DNA of 8,630 bases from Syntrophomonadaceae bacterium (GTDB lineage Bacteria; Bacillota; Syntrophomonadia; Syntrophomonadales; Syntrophomonadaceae). Position numbers and translations under genes: made by a program. Under the pieces are notes generated by a model. The model saw only the letters and a program-made list of their open reading frames with translations, was not told the origin of the DNA and ran no database searches. Location of the stretch: contig JAQUBU010000084.1 in assembly GCA_028686565.1 (NCBI GenBank), forward strand, positions 1 to 8,630, written 5' to 3'. Each line of letters opens with the position of its first letter. Within the stretch, counting starts at the first letter, position 1. Below are positions 1-7,837 of the stretch, one piece after another.

Positions 1-12
1 CGCAAATTCCGG

Positions 13-50
13 AAGAAAAATATACCTCCCGTTGGTTTATGGCGGGGGGT
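13..50 (-). terminator. Probable intrinsic terminator of the operon
   Basis: It lies just after the stop codon of the last gene. On the minus strand the arm ACCCCCCG (43-50) faces CGGGAGGT (24-31), giving an 8-position stem with one C/A mismatch and an 11-nt loop. The U-rich run UAUAUUUUU (about 15-23) overlaps the end of the stem and follows it. The mismatch makes this a moderate call, but the position is right for the end of the transcription unit. Confidence 0.6.
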
Positions 51-56
51 TTAATT

Positions 57-731
57 TTATAATAGTTTTCGGTATCTGCGCAAAATCTGATAGAAAGGCT
101 TGCCGAAAATAGATGCGAAAACAATACTACCGGCAGCATGAAGAGAATCAAAAGCGAAGCTGGCAACATAAACTGCCAGAAGAGTTTTTATATTCAAGGG
201 ATAAATAAAAGCCACCCAATGCCAGATATTCAAAAGCCAGCCATAAAGATAGCCACAGGCTCCGGTTAGGATGATAAAGGACAGCGCGTGGTAATCTTTT
301 TGCTTGTTTCCCAATACTCCTGCCAATACGCCGCAAAGGCCCCAGCAGAGCATTTGCCAGGGAGTCCACGGCCCCTGACCCAGAAAGAAATTGGAAGCCA
401 GGGCAGTGACTGCTCCTACCATAAAACCGGTCCGGGCTCCAAATACATAACCGCTGATCATAATTATAAAAGTTGTGGGCTTAAAACTCGCAATTGGACT
501 GAAGACTATCCTGGTAATAGCCGCCAGGGAGGCCATGGTTGCAATCAAGGCAATCTCCTTGGCCGTAATTTGTCCTTTATCGAATTTACCGAAAAACCAC
601 AACAGGCTGCAGACAACGATAATTGTAGACAACAAAGCCCAGTTAATCCGGTATAAAGGATTGGCGGGAAAAAAGCTGCTCATAAAGAGCAAAATCAGTA
701 TTACCGCAAGTGCAATATATTTTCGGCTCAT
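57..731 (-). CDS. ECF transporter S component, probably for cobalamin or a corrinoid
   Basis: This is a 224-aa, very hydrophobic membrane protein. It has about seven or eight predicted membrane segments (roughly residues 4-20, 29-48, 57-78, 84-103, 104-118, 124-141, 151-175 and 187-210) and a basic C-terminus (RRYRKLL). The middle part, with IASFKPTTF near residues 80-88, GYVFGARTGFMVGA near 94-107 and a GPWTPWQM loop near 120-127, resembles the ECF S-component core that binds the vitamin in the membrane. The one or two N-terminal helices are extra to the usual six-helix core. EcfT and the ATPase of the same operon would energise it. The cobalamin riboswitch upstream points to cobalamin, as for the CbrT family, but I cannot assign it to CbrT by sequence alone. 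An upstream ATG at 767 would add 12 residues. I prefer ATG 731 because GAGG (741-744) lies 9 nt before it, while 767 has only a poor ribosome binding site. Confidence 0.8.
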   Translation of the reverse strand: MSRKYIALAVILILLFMSSFFPANPLYRINWALLSTIIVVCSLLWFFGKFDKGQITAKEIALIATMASLAAITRIVFSPIASFKPTTFIIMISGYVFGARTGFMVGAVTALASNFFLGQGPWTPWQMLCWGLCGVLAGVLGNKQKDYHALSFIILTGACGYLYGWLLNIWHWVAFIYPLNIKTLLAVYVASFAFDSLHAAGSIVFASIFGKPFYQILRRYRKLL

Positions 732-740
732 GGAATGTTT

Positions 741-744
741 CCTC
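741..744 (-). promoter_or_regulatory. Ribosome binding site deciding the S-component start
   Basis: On the minus strand GAGG, within GAGGAAA, lies 9 nt upstream of the ATG at 731. The longer start at 767 is preceded by an A-rich run ending in GAGCGATA and has no comparable site. This favours the 224-aa form. Confidence 0.6.
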
Positions 745-794
745 GTTGTCCGAGCTATAGTTCTCATTATCGCTCATTTTTTTTATTTAAAGAC

Positions 795-1817
795 TTAGTG
801 TTTAATTTGGTCACTGTTGCTTGCGTAATTGATATTTACCGGCAAAGGTTTACCATTAAGTGCCATTACCGCATAAGATGTAGTAATTACAGGTGAAGAT
901 GCAATACCCGGCATCCAGTTGAAGCTGCCGTTCTTAATTTGCAGACTCATAAGATGATTCACTGCAGTTTTGCCCTTTTGGGACCATTTATCACTTTGAG
1001 GGTTTTCTCCGCAAGCCAGCAAACCCTGTATAACCCAACTATCAGTACTGGCATTTGATTTATTGGCGGTCAGTAGACCAGAACCAAAACCGCCATCATC
1101 TTTCTGACAGGTTTTAAGATAAGCAAGGGCTCTTTTCACGCTCTTTGAGGTTTTCGGTTCTTCGCCCAGAAGCACCATAACCTGTATAGCTACTGCTGTG
1201 TCATCAGCATCACTGGCAATTCCCTCACCCCAGCCGAAACCGCCATCCTTGTTTTGACGCATCAGCAGCCATTCCCGGGCTTTAGCTTTATTGGGAATCT
1301 CCTGATCCGCTGAATACAATGCCATTACTGACCAGATATGGGCGTTGATAAAACCTTTTTCTCCTTTGGCAAGCTGGGCATACTGCCCGTTATTTTGCCG
1401 AAAAGAGGCAATTTTTAAAAGCAAGTTCTCATTTTGATATTTTATTTTTTGCTGAACCGCGGTCTGGCTCAAAATGGTACGGGCATAGTCACAACTGCTG
1501 ACAAGCGGCTGTTTACAACTATTCATATAATCCAGGGGACTTTTTCCCGCCGGTGCCCATTTTGCGGCCTTAATATCCTCTCCGCTTGCAGACAGGGCCA
1601 TCAGCACCCAGCTTGTTACTGCATTACTGCTCGCACCGCCTTTATGCGAAGGAAAACCCCCATCATTATTCTGAACACTATGCAAATAAAGCAAAGCCTG
1701 GCTAATGCTCTCTCTGGTTTGCGGCTGGGAATTTGCGCTGGCAGCGTAAACCGAACTGTTTATTGCGAAGACTATAATCAATACCAGCTGTAAAACCATC
1801 CTTGTTTTATTTCTCAC
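795..1817 (-). CDS. Secreted alpha/alpha-barrel protein with prenyltransferase-like repeats (transcobalamin alpha-domain-like)
   Basis: This 340-aa protein has a signal peptide (basic MRNKTR, hydrophobic core 8-20, likely cleavage after SSVYA near residue 25) and no lipobox or wall anchor. The rest is a series of helical-hairpin repeats with degenerate QxxDGGF motifs at about 49-55, 140-146, 187-194, 237-244 and 293-299. These alternate with small-residue helices such as DADDTAVAIQVM. This is the prenyltransferase/squalene-cyclase repeat family, whose fold also forms the alpha domain of intrinsic factor and transcobalamin. At 340 aa it is about half a triterpene cyclase, so a cyclase is unlikely, although a DxDD motif is present at 203-206. 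The start is GTG, overlapping the ATPase stop by 4 bp (GTGA) with GGGAGG 7 nt upstream, so it is translationally coupled. I infer a role in corrinoid binding, possibly together with the DUF4430 lipoprotein. Confidence 0.8.
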   Translation of the reverse strand: MRNKTRMVLQLVLIIVFAINSSVYAASANSQPQTRESISQALLYLHSVQNNDGGFPSHKGGASSNAVTSWVLMALSASGEDIKAAKWAPAGKSPLDYMNSCKQPLVSSCDYARTILSQTAVQQKIKYQNENLLLKIASFRQNNGQYAQLAKGEKGFINAHIWSVMALYSADQEIPNKAKAREWLLMRQNKDGGFGWGEGIASDADDTAVAIQVMVLLGEEPKTSKSVKRALAYLKTCQKDDGGFGSGLLTANKSNASTDSWVIQGLLACGENPQSDKWSQKGKTAVNHLMSLQIKNGSFNWMPGIASSPVITTSYAVMALNGKPLPVNINYASNSDQIKH

Positions 1818-3511
1818 ATAATTTCCTCCCTGTATTGTATTAATTGGGCTAAAATTTCTTTTCCTTCATCTGCTTTCAGTACTCCATCAGCAATATTGCG
1901 AAACAGCTTGCACATTTGCGGCGCATAATAAGTGGATTGCGGCAGTATTTCATACTTGCTGCCTTTCGTTACGATAATACCGCCAAACATCAATATTAGA
2001 TCACGGGCATATTGAGCAACAAACTCAACATCATGGGTAACCATCACAATGGCAGTTCCTTCGCTATTAAGCTGCAACAGCAGTTCACCCAGCTTTTCTT
2101 TCATATGATTGTCAAGACCACGGGTTGGCTCATCCAAAAGCAATAACGACGGTCTGCTCAAAAGAATAGAAGCAATAACTACCCGCTGGGCTTCTCCAGC
2201 ACTCAAATCACGGGGATTGCATTCTAAAAAGGGCTTCAGGTTTAACTTCTTGCTTATATGTTCTTTAAAACCGTCATCAGGTAAATTTCGATTTTTAATT
2301 GTATAAGTTAATTCCTCACCCACACTGGGCAGAAATAGATAATCCATGGAGTCCTGCGGCAAATAGCCTATATCTGCCGCTAACTCTTCTACTGTCATTT
2401 TTCCGGTATCCCGGTTCAGCATCTTGATTTGACCTCGCCCGGCTTTCAGCAAACCATTTATATTTTTCAAAAGGGTGCTTTTTCCTGCCCCATTTTCGCC
2501 CATCACAGCTATAAAGTCGCCGGAATTTATGCTAAGGTCTATATTTTTTAAAACTTCCTGCCCATTGGGATAAGAGAAATAAAGGCTTCGTATATCAACT
2601 ATATTCTGCTGTTCCTCTGCTCCTGCACTAGTTTTGGAAACTGTTACTGAAACTTGCTTGTTTTCAGCAAGAGAGGGGAAATCCTCATGCAAAATTTTTC
2701 TGCCCTGTTTGACGGTCATGGGCAATTTCTTATACCCCAAACCGGCAAATAATTTAGGTATAGGGGGCAAAAAAACTGCTGGCAGTTTATAGGTCCATTG
2801 ATTTGCCCCTCTTTCTTTAACTTTATAATCATAGCAAATCTGTCCCTGCTCCATAAAGATAATTCTATCGGCCAGATGACAGCATCGCTCCAAGCGTTGT
2901 TCGACTAAAATTATGGTAAGACCATGATCCTCATTCAACTGGCGTACTACCGCAAGGAATTCCTGGGCCGCAATAGGGTCCAACTGTGAACTCGGTTCAT
3001 CCAGCAGCAGTATTTCAGGCTGCATGGCCAGGACCGAAGCCAGTGCAATTTTCTGCTTTTGCCCCCCGGATAGTTCCGGGATGAAACTGTCCAAATAGGA
3101 GGATAAGCCCAATGCTCCGCTTACTTCCATCAACCGCCGCCGCATAAGATTATTAGGCAAGCCAAGGTTTTCCAACCCAAAAACCAGCTCCTGCTCTACA
3201 CTCATCATGATCAACTGGCTCTCCGGATTTTGAAAGACTATTCCCATTTTTTGCAATAGTTCCCGCTGTTTTAATTGCTTGATATCAACATCATCAAGGC
3301 TTATCCTGCCCTGGCTGCTGCCACCGTAAAATTCCGGAGCCAAACCGGATATAATACGCAGCAGGCTAGATTTCCCGCTGCCGGATTCCCCGGCTATGAT
3401 TAGAAACTGACCTTCGGGAATTTCGAGATTAATTCTGTTGAGAGCAGGGGTATTGGTTTCAGGATAATAGTAGCTTAAATCCTCGATCGCAAGCTTGGGA
3501 ACAGCATCCAC
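1814..3511 (-). CDS. ecfA: ECF transporter ATPase, two fused nucleotide-binding domains
   Basis: This 565-aa protein joins two ABC ATPase domains, replacing the usual separate EcfA and EcfA'. Domain 1 (about 1-230) has Walker A GESGSGKS (41-48), Q-loop Q94, signature LSGGQ (147-151) and Walker B ILLLDEP (167-173). Domain 2 (about 305-520) has Walker A GENGAGKST (338-346), Q-loop Q386, signature LSAGE (436-440), Walker B LLLLDEP (456-462) and the switch histidine H493 (VTHD). A linker of roughly 75 residues joins them. Domain 1 has glutamine (Q205, in VEQRLE) where the switch histidine is expected, so one of the two ATP sites is probably degenerate. The protein powers the import complex at the inner face of the membrane, docking on EcfT. 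Its start overlaps ecfT by 37 bp, with a G-rich run placed very close upstream, which suggests translational coupling. The fused layout resembles dedicated ECF systems rather than a shared module. Confidence 0.93.
   Translation of the reverse strand: MDAVPKLAIEDLSYYYPETNTPALNRINLEIPEGQFLIIAGESGSGKSSLLRIISGLAPEFYGGSSQGRISLDDVDIKQLKQRELLQKMGIVFQNPESQLIMMSVEQELVFGLENLGLPNNLMRRRLMEVSGALGLSSYLDSFIPELSGGQKQKIALASVLAMQPEILLLDEPSSQLDPIAAQEFLAVVRQLNEDHGLTIILVEQRLERCCHLADRIIFMEQGQICYDYKVKERGANQWTYKLPAVFLPPIPKLFAGLGYKKLPMTVKQGRKILHEDFPSLAENKQVSVTVSKTSAGAEEQQNIVDIRSLYFSYPNGQEVLKNIDLSINSGDFIAVMGENGAGKSTLLKNINGLLKAGRGQIKMLNRDTGKMTVEELAADIGYLPQDSMDYLFLPSVGEELTYTIKNRNLPDDGFKEHISKKLNLKPFLECNPRDLSAGEAQRVVIASILLSRPSLLLLDEPTRGLDNHMKEKLGELLLQLNSEGTAIVMVTHDVEFVAQYARDLILMFGGIIVTKGSKYEILPQSTYYAPQMCKLFRNIADGVLKADEGKEILAQLIQYREEIM
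1825..1830 (-). promoter_or_regulatory. Ribosome binding site supporting a GTG start
   Basis: GGGAGG, inside the last codons of the ATPase gene, lies 7 nt before the GTG at 1817-1815. The nearby ATG at 1819-1817 reads straight into TGA in the ATPase frame, so GTG is the only sensible start. Confidence 0.75.
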
Positions 3512-4389
3512 CCCCAGTTAAGCACAGCAGGAAACATCAAGCTTATGCTTATAATAATGGCTATTATAATTTCATTTAAGTTATATCTCGCCAATGCTGG
3601 ATAATAAGCATATGCCGACCATCCCTTCAGGTACGACCATATCCCCAGCAAAAGCCCTCCTGCTGATACAATTAGAATAAGGAAATCACGGGGATGCCAT
3701 AAATCTTTGTGATAAAAACTTCGCGGTCCGCTGCCATAAGCTCGGGCATGCATGGACTCGGAAATCTGCAGGGCCCGTTCCAGACTGGATATCAAGAGAA
3801 TGCTTATAATCGGCAAAAAGTTCTTAATCCGCTCCCACATTTTCCCGCTGTATAATTTGGCTCCCCGGCAGCGCTGCACTTCGCTTATCCTTTGAAAATC
3901 CTTTATCATCAAGGGAAACAATCGCGTGGAAAGGGTAATAGCCAGTACCGATTTGCTCCCTAACCCTCCCCACAGCCGCAATGATTTATCGGGATTTACT
4001 ACATAGGTATAGAGGCAGAATACGCTGATTATTACCAATAGACGCACACTCATCCCCAATCCGTAAGCCAGGGATTCCAGACTTATGCTGAGAGTACCGA
4101 AGAGCGGCAGGTGCGGGCTGCGGTATAGTATAGTAGCCCCGTTTTGAGCAAAGAGGGCATTAATAATCATTATTAGCATAATTATCGTAAGACTGAATTT
4201 AATATATTTTTTCCATTCGTTTAAGGTGCCGGCTGCCTTAATGACACTGACAACAGCCAGCAGCAGGCCTAAAAGAAAAAATGGTGATGAAAAGAGCAGA
4301 GACAGAATAAATACAATTATTATAAAAGCAATAATCGTAAAGGGATGAAGCTTGTATATCAAATTATCCTTTTCCCGATAGGTCAGCAT
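3475..4389 (-). CDS. ecfT: ECF transporter transmembrane coupling protein EcfT (CbiQ family)
   Basis: With the start at ATG 4389 this is a 304-aa membrane protein. It has hydrophobic segments near residues 18-35, 38-54, 66-82, 109-131, 188-204, 234-251 and 271-290. The cytoplasmic coupling region lies between segments and holds the two arginine motifs of the family: QRCRGA (172-177) and HARAYG (214-219). In EcfT these short helices sit in the grooves of the two ATPase domains and pass movement to the S component. An upstream in-frame start at 4452 would overlap the lipoprotein gene by 50 bp and add 21 polar residues. I chose 4389 because the product then begins MLTYREKDNLIYKLHP, a typical EcfT N-terminus, and GGG lies 7 nt upstream within AAGGGA. 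The gap to the lipoprotein gene is 13 nt. Confidence 0.92.
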   Translation of the reverse strand: MLTYREKDNLIYKLHPFTIIAFIIIVFILSLLFSSPFFLLGLLLAVVSVIKAAGTLNEWKKYIKFSLTIIMLIMIINALFAQNGATILYRSPHLPLFGTLSISLESLAYGLGMSVRLLVIISVFCLYTYVVNPDKSLRLWGGLGSKSVLAITLSTRLFPLMIKDFQRISEVQRCRGAKLYSGKMWERIKNFLPIISILLISSLERALQISESMHARAYGSGPRSFYHKDLWHPRDFLILIVSAGGLLLGIWSYLKGWSAYAYYPALARYNLNEIIIAIIISISLMFPAVLNWGWMLFPSLRSRI

Positions 4390-4402
4390 AATGAATCCCT
4401 TT

Positions 4403-5368
4403 CTAGTGAAACGGCAGTGGAATGATTTCTTCCCCGATAACAGCTGCGCCATATAAATGTTCTATTTTCTCGGGATACTTGATCAACAAATTCAGGGCAT
4501 TCTGCCAGGCATCTTCATCAGTTCCGGAAATCAGCCACATCGGACTGTCATCACCCAATCCTTCTCCGCTGGCTATGATGACTCCGGTACTGCCATTAAG
4601 CTTTTTTACTACATCACCGTTGTAATCCAATAATTCCAAACCCTGGTCAATAAAATGGATACCCGAACCATTCCTGTTATAAGCCTTGTTAAAATCATTC
4701 AGATACCTCAGCTTCTTGAGATCGTTCCACTCACCCAAAACAATGGTCGGTCCCTCTCTGTTTTTTACTTTTTCTTCAACAAGGTTACTTATAGCTATCT
4801 GTGATACTCCAAGGGTTTCTAGAGTTTCCTTCATTAACTTACTAGCTTTTACGTCAGCAGGGCTGCTCATTATCAGCGTCGGTTTTACAGTCCCCCGATA
4901 ACCATGAAGAAAAGGCTCCGGGGAGGAACCAATGACTGCCGAATTGGCAGGCCCCATTTGCCAGGGGTGATAATCCCACCATACTGAACCGGCATTTTGG
5001 GGATCATAATCAAGAACTCCTACATCACACGCTATACCATTGACATAAAAAAACCAGTCTTGCCTGTTCCCGGAGCTTTTGCTGCTGCTTTTCAGGCCGT
5101 TAATCCCATTGATAAAGCTGCCGCCATAAGCGGTTTCTACTTGCGCATGAGCTTGCAATATATCCAGTAAAGAGGCATTTTCCTCATATTCCACCCTTTG
5201 CCCGAATATGATTTGCTCCCCAAAATCTCTGGTAACCATGAGGTGCAAAGCTGACCGGTCAACCGAGCTTTTCGGGTCTTCATTGCCCGATTGCAAAGAA
5301 CCGCTGCATCCGGTCATCAGCAGTATTGCCAGAAGTACTATGGAAAAACAGATTAATGTCTTCTTCAT
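4403..5368 (-). CDS. Lipoprotein with DUF4430 (transcobalamin beta-domain-like) domain
   Basis: This 321-aa protein starts with a lipoprotein signal (hydrophobic 6-18, lipobox-like LMTGC with Cys21), so it should be tethered to the outer face of the cell membrane. Residues about 41-136 look like a DUF4430 domain: a SLLDILQ helix near 67-72, WFFYVNG (105-111) and an aromatic end GSVWWDYHPW (127-136). Established knowledge: this family is related to the C-terminal beta domain of intrinsic factor and transcobalamin, which closes over cobalamin. The C-terminal part (about 160-321) is an alpha/beta region, with PTIVLGEWND near 207-216 and GTDEDAWQNALNLL near 282-295. I do not recognise it; the pattern is loosely like Rossmann-type modules of some cell-surface proteins. 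It lies between the SLH protein (31-nt gap) and ecfT (13-nt gap), where a substrate-binding protein would be expected. GGGAG lies 6 nt before the ATG. Confidence 0.85.
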   Translation of the reverse strand: MKKTLICFSIVLLAILLMTGCSGSLQSGNEDPKSSVDRSALHLMVTRDFGEQIIFGQRVEYEENASLLDILQAHAQVETAYGGSFINGINGLKSSSKSSGNRQDWFFYVNGIACDVGVLDYDPQNAGSVWWDYHPWQMGPANSAVIGSSPEPFLHGYRGTVKPTLIMSSPADVKASKLMKETLETLGVSQIAISNLVEEKVKNREGPTIVLGEWNDLKKLRYLNDFNKAYNRNGSGIHFIDQGLELLDYNGDVVKKLNGSTGVIIASGEGLGDDSPMWLISGTDEDAWQNALNLLIKYPEKIEHLYGAAVIGEEIIPLPFH

Positions 5369-5399
5369 AAATCTCTCCCTGTCCGGGGAAAATGCCCTG

Positions 5400-7808
5400 C
5401 TATAAATTCAGGTACTTATACATAAGCAAAGCGGCTTCGGCTCTGGTAACCGGACTTTCCCCTCTGAAATATCCATCTTCATTAGCTTTCAGCAGTTCAT
5501 GCTGCGCGGCATATTTTACCCCATTCAAGGCCCAGGCCGGAATTTCAGCTTGATCCGCCCAGTTTGCTGCAGTTGCCGCAGCTTTATCATCTATATCTCC
5601 TTTTAATTTATATATAATGGCAGCAATTTCGTAACGATTTACGTTTTGCTCCGGACGAAAGGTATTGTCAGGATAACCTGCCAGGATATTATTATGGCGG
5701 GCTATTCCTACCGCTCTGGCAAACCAATCAGATTTATGCACATCTTGGTATTGTACTTCATGCTCCTGCTCAAGCTCCAGCTCCAGAGCCTGCACCAAAA
5801 GCTGCACGAATTCCGCACGGTTGATATGTTTATACGGTTCAAATCCCTGCCCGGTACCTTTGACTATCCCCTGCCCGGCCAGGATCTCAATAGCATCTTT
5901 AGCCTCAGCCAGATCATCATCCAAATCCTTGAAACTGTTTCTGGGCGGTAATTCAATCAAGGCAAAGCGAGTAAAGTGATCAACCTGAAACACTAGCAGC
6001 CCTGCTTTCATGTCAATAATACCCGGAAGTGCTGTCCACTCCTGCTTATTTTCATCATACCACGCCGGAGCCAGGTTATTGACATCCATTTCCGCAGTAA
6101 TCGGCACCTTGATAGTGATGGTTAGGGGTTCTGCAAATATAGTGCCGCCGGGACCGAATTCATATACAGATGAGCCTATTTTGACAGCATATTGCTGGGG
6201 TTGCGAAAAAGGTGCAAGTTCTTGCACCGCTAGTGTTTTCGTCTCTTTCAATGCCTTTTCGGGGATATAGAGCGTAACTTCTTGTTTATCATCAGCCATA
6301 ATTGCCTCGGCTGTTCCGACTTCCTTGTTCAATGATACATTGTTGGCTTCCAGTTCCTTTTGCAAGGCTTGTATTTGTTCCGGTGTCATTTTTGACTCAA
6401 TTCCTTTTAATGCTGTACTTGTTCCCATTTTGCCAAAGTCATCTTTATAGTTTGCCAATACGGCCTTGATCTCCTGTTCATTTTTGTTCAGCCCTGTAAG
6501 TTCCGGAAGAGGAACCACGGCATCGGCACTGGAACTGTACCACCACATTACACTATCCCCCTGTTCCACCACAGCATCTTGGGGCGGTACTACCGGCACA
6601 TAGTCATTGATTTTGTACATCCAACCCTTCATACCTTCGTTGCGCTGTCCGTCTATGACTTCAACCAGAGTGTCAAACTGGGAAGAAAAAGCCCAGCTTA
6701 AGCCACTGGCATGCAAAGCACCCAGAGCTGTCAAACCATATTCGCTGCCGGGTGAAATGGTAATTTGGCCGGGGCCAAACAATATGGCATTACTTTTGCC
6801 AATCACCTGCAAATAAACGCTCACATTATTATTGACCTGGGAATCTCCTCCCTCTCCACCGCCCGGATTAGGGTTTACTACGATGCTGGCTCCCAGTTTG
6901 AGGTAAGCATCCAAAGCCCAGGTATTGGAGCTTGTATTATTATAGCTTTCTGCAGCCTGTAAATAATTAAGCGCAGATTTACCGCCTGTTATCCAGGTAG
7001 AAGGGTCTATCCCCAGCAGTATCTGGGTATAAATGGCTTCCGCACTGTCTACGACCGGATCATCCCAATCACTGCCCATAAAGCTGCCGTTAGTTTTTTG
7101 TTTGCTCTTCAGCCAGTCGCAGCCGCTGTTTATGGCAGCTGTGACTGCAGCTTGCTGCCCCTGAGGATCAAGGTATTTTAAAGCCCTTACCGCCTGCGCA
7201 GTAGCCATGAAATCCGGACCCCAGTCAGCAGCGGGCGGCCATGCTCCCGCCTCCTGTTTGCCCAGTATATAACTTGTGGCTGCAGTCTGATCGATTTGCT
7301 CCAGAGCCCCGGCCCGGCCCAACATTTCCAAAGCAGCGATATCACTGAAAGCATTACCGTCAATTGCTCCAGTCCCACTAGCCAACTGCCGTGCCTGTAA
7401 TATCACCAGCAACTGGGCTGCCTTTTCATTCTCCCCGATGCTTTTGGCTGCCAGATAATCCTGGGCCACCCGCTGGGATGATTTCTTTACTCCCATTTCC
7501 GCCGCAATCGTAGCATCAATCAAATTTGTTACACTGGATTTAAAACTGCTTCCCTCATAAACCCAGCTTCCTACATCTACACCTGCCTGTTTTAGTATGT
7601 AGGCATCATAAGAACTAAAATTTCCCCAATTGGCATCAACTGCCTTACCCGCTTGATAAAAGCTGTAATTCTTTTGCATGGCCGAGGCAGCCAATTGATC
7701 ATAAGGACTGGCCGCCAGAGACATTGCTGGCAATGTAAATGAAATTAACAAACTGATAATAAAAGACAATGCAAAAACCAATGAACTTGCTCTGATATTT
7801 TTTTTCAT
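5400..7808 (-). CDS. S-layer-anchored protein with alpha/alpha-barrel, DUF4430 and three SLH repeats; candidate corrinoid-capture protein
   Basis: This 802-aa protein has a signal peptide (basic start, hydrophobic 9-31, likely cleavage near SLAA). Residues about 35-310 are helical repeats of the prenyltransferase/squalene-cyclase type (DFMATAQAVRAL near 199-210, KQKTNGSFMG near 236-245, DSAEAIYTQILLG near 254-266). A Gly-rich linker (313-322) leads to a DUF4430 domain (about 328-425, with GWMYKINDYVP at 395-405 and MWWYSS at 421-426). A mixed linker and a beta-rich domain (about 505-620, ending HFTRFALIEL) follow, loosely like ZU5-type modules. Three SLH repeats end the protein (about 625-672, 687-735 and 748-800), so it should bind secondary cell-wall polymer at the surface. 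The alpha-barrel plus DUF4430 order matches intrinsic factor and transcobalamin. It is the first gene after the cobalamin riboswitch. GGGAGGGG lies 7 nt before the ATG. A corrinoid-binding role is inferred. The alternative is a general wall-anchored protein of another ligand specificity. Confidence 0.9.
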   Translation of the reverse strand: MKKNIRASSLVFALSFIISLLISFTLPAMSLAASPYDQLAASAMQKNYSFYQAGKAVDANWGNFSSYDAYILKQAGVDVGSWVYEGSSFKSSVTNLIDATIAAEMGVKKSSQRVAQDYLAAKSIGENEKAAQLLVILQARQLASGTGAIDGNAFSDIAALEMLGRAGALEQIDQTAATSYILGKQEAGAWPPAADWGPDFMATAQAVRALKYLDPQGQQAAVTAAINSGCDWLKSKQKTNGSFMGSDWDDPVVDSAEAIYTQILLGIDPSTWITGGKSALNYLQAAESYNNTSSNTWALDAYLKLGASIVVNPNPGGGEGGDSQVNNNVSVYLQVIGKSNAILFGPGQITISPGSEYGLTALGALHASGLSWAFSSQFDTLVEVIDGQRNEGMKGWMYKINDYVPVVPPQDAVVEQGDSVMWWYSSSADAVVPLPELTGLNKNEQEIKAVLANYKDDFGKMGTSTALKGIESKMTPEQIQALQKELEANNVSLNKEVGTAEAIMADDKQEVTLYIPEKALKETKTLAVQELAPFSQPQQYAVKIGSSVYEFGPGGTIFAEPLTITIKVPITAEMDVNNLAPAWYDENKQEWTALPGIIDMKAGLLVFQVDHFTRFALIELPPRNSFKDLDDDLAEAKDAIEILAGQGIVKGTGQGFEPYKHINRAEFVQLLVQALELELEQEHEVQYQDVHKSDWFARAVGIARHNNILAGYPDNTFRPEQNVNRYEIAAIIYKLKGDIDDKAAATAANWADQAEIPAWALNGVKYAAQHELLKANEDGYFRGESPVTRAEAALLMYKYLNL

Positions 7809-7815
7809 GCTCTAA

Positions 7816-7823
7816 CCCCTCCC
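7816..7823 (-). promoter_or_regulatory. Strong ribosome binding site of the first operon gene
   Basis: GGGAGGGG lies 7 nt upstream of the ATG at 7808. Its unusual length and the 9-bp hairpin 14 nt upstream (7838-7861) leave room for translational control. Confidence 0.7.
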
Positions 7824-7837
7824 ATTATTGAATTCTC

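Noticed and set aside
288..798. Plus-strand frames of 122 and 107 codons opposite the S-component gene
   Set aside because: They lie antisense to a clear membrane protein gene, and their products look like out-of-frame translations without any domain.
795..1817. A true squalene-hopene or terpene cyclase
   Set aside because: It is about half the length of such enzymes, has a secretion signal, and lies in a cobalamin-controlled transport operon with no isoprenoid genes nearby.
4390..4452. Longer EcfT start at 4452
   Set aside because: It would overlap the lipoprotein gene by 50 bp and add a polar tail foreign to the family; ATG 4389 has a usable ribosome binding site and gives a typical N-terminus.
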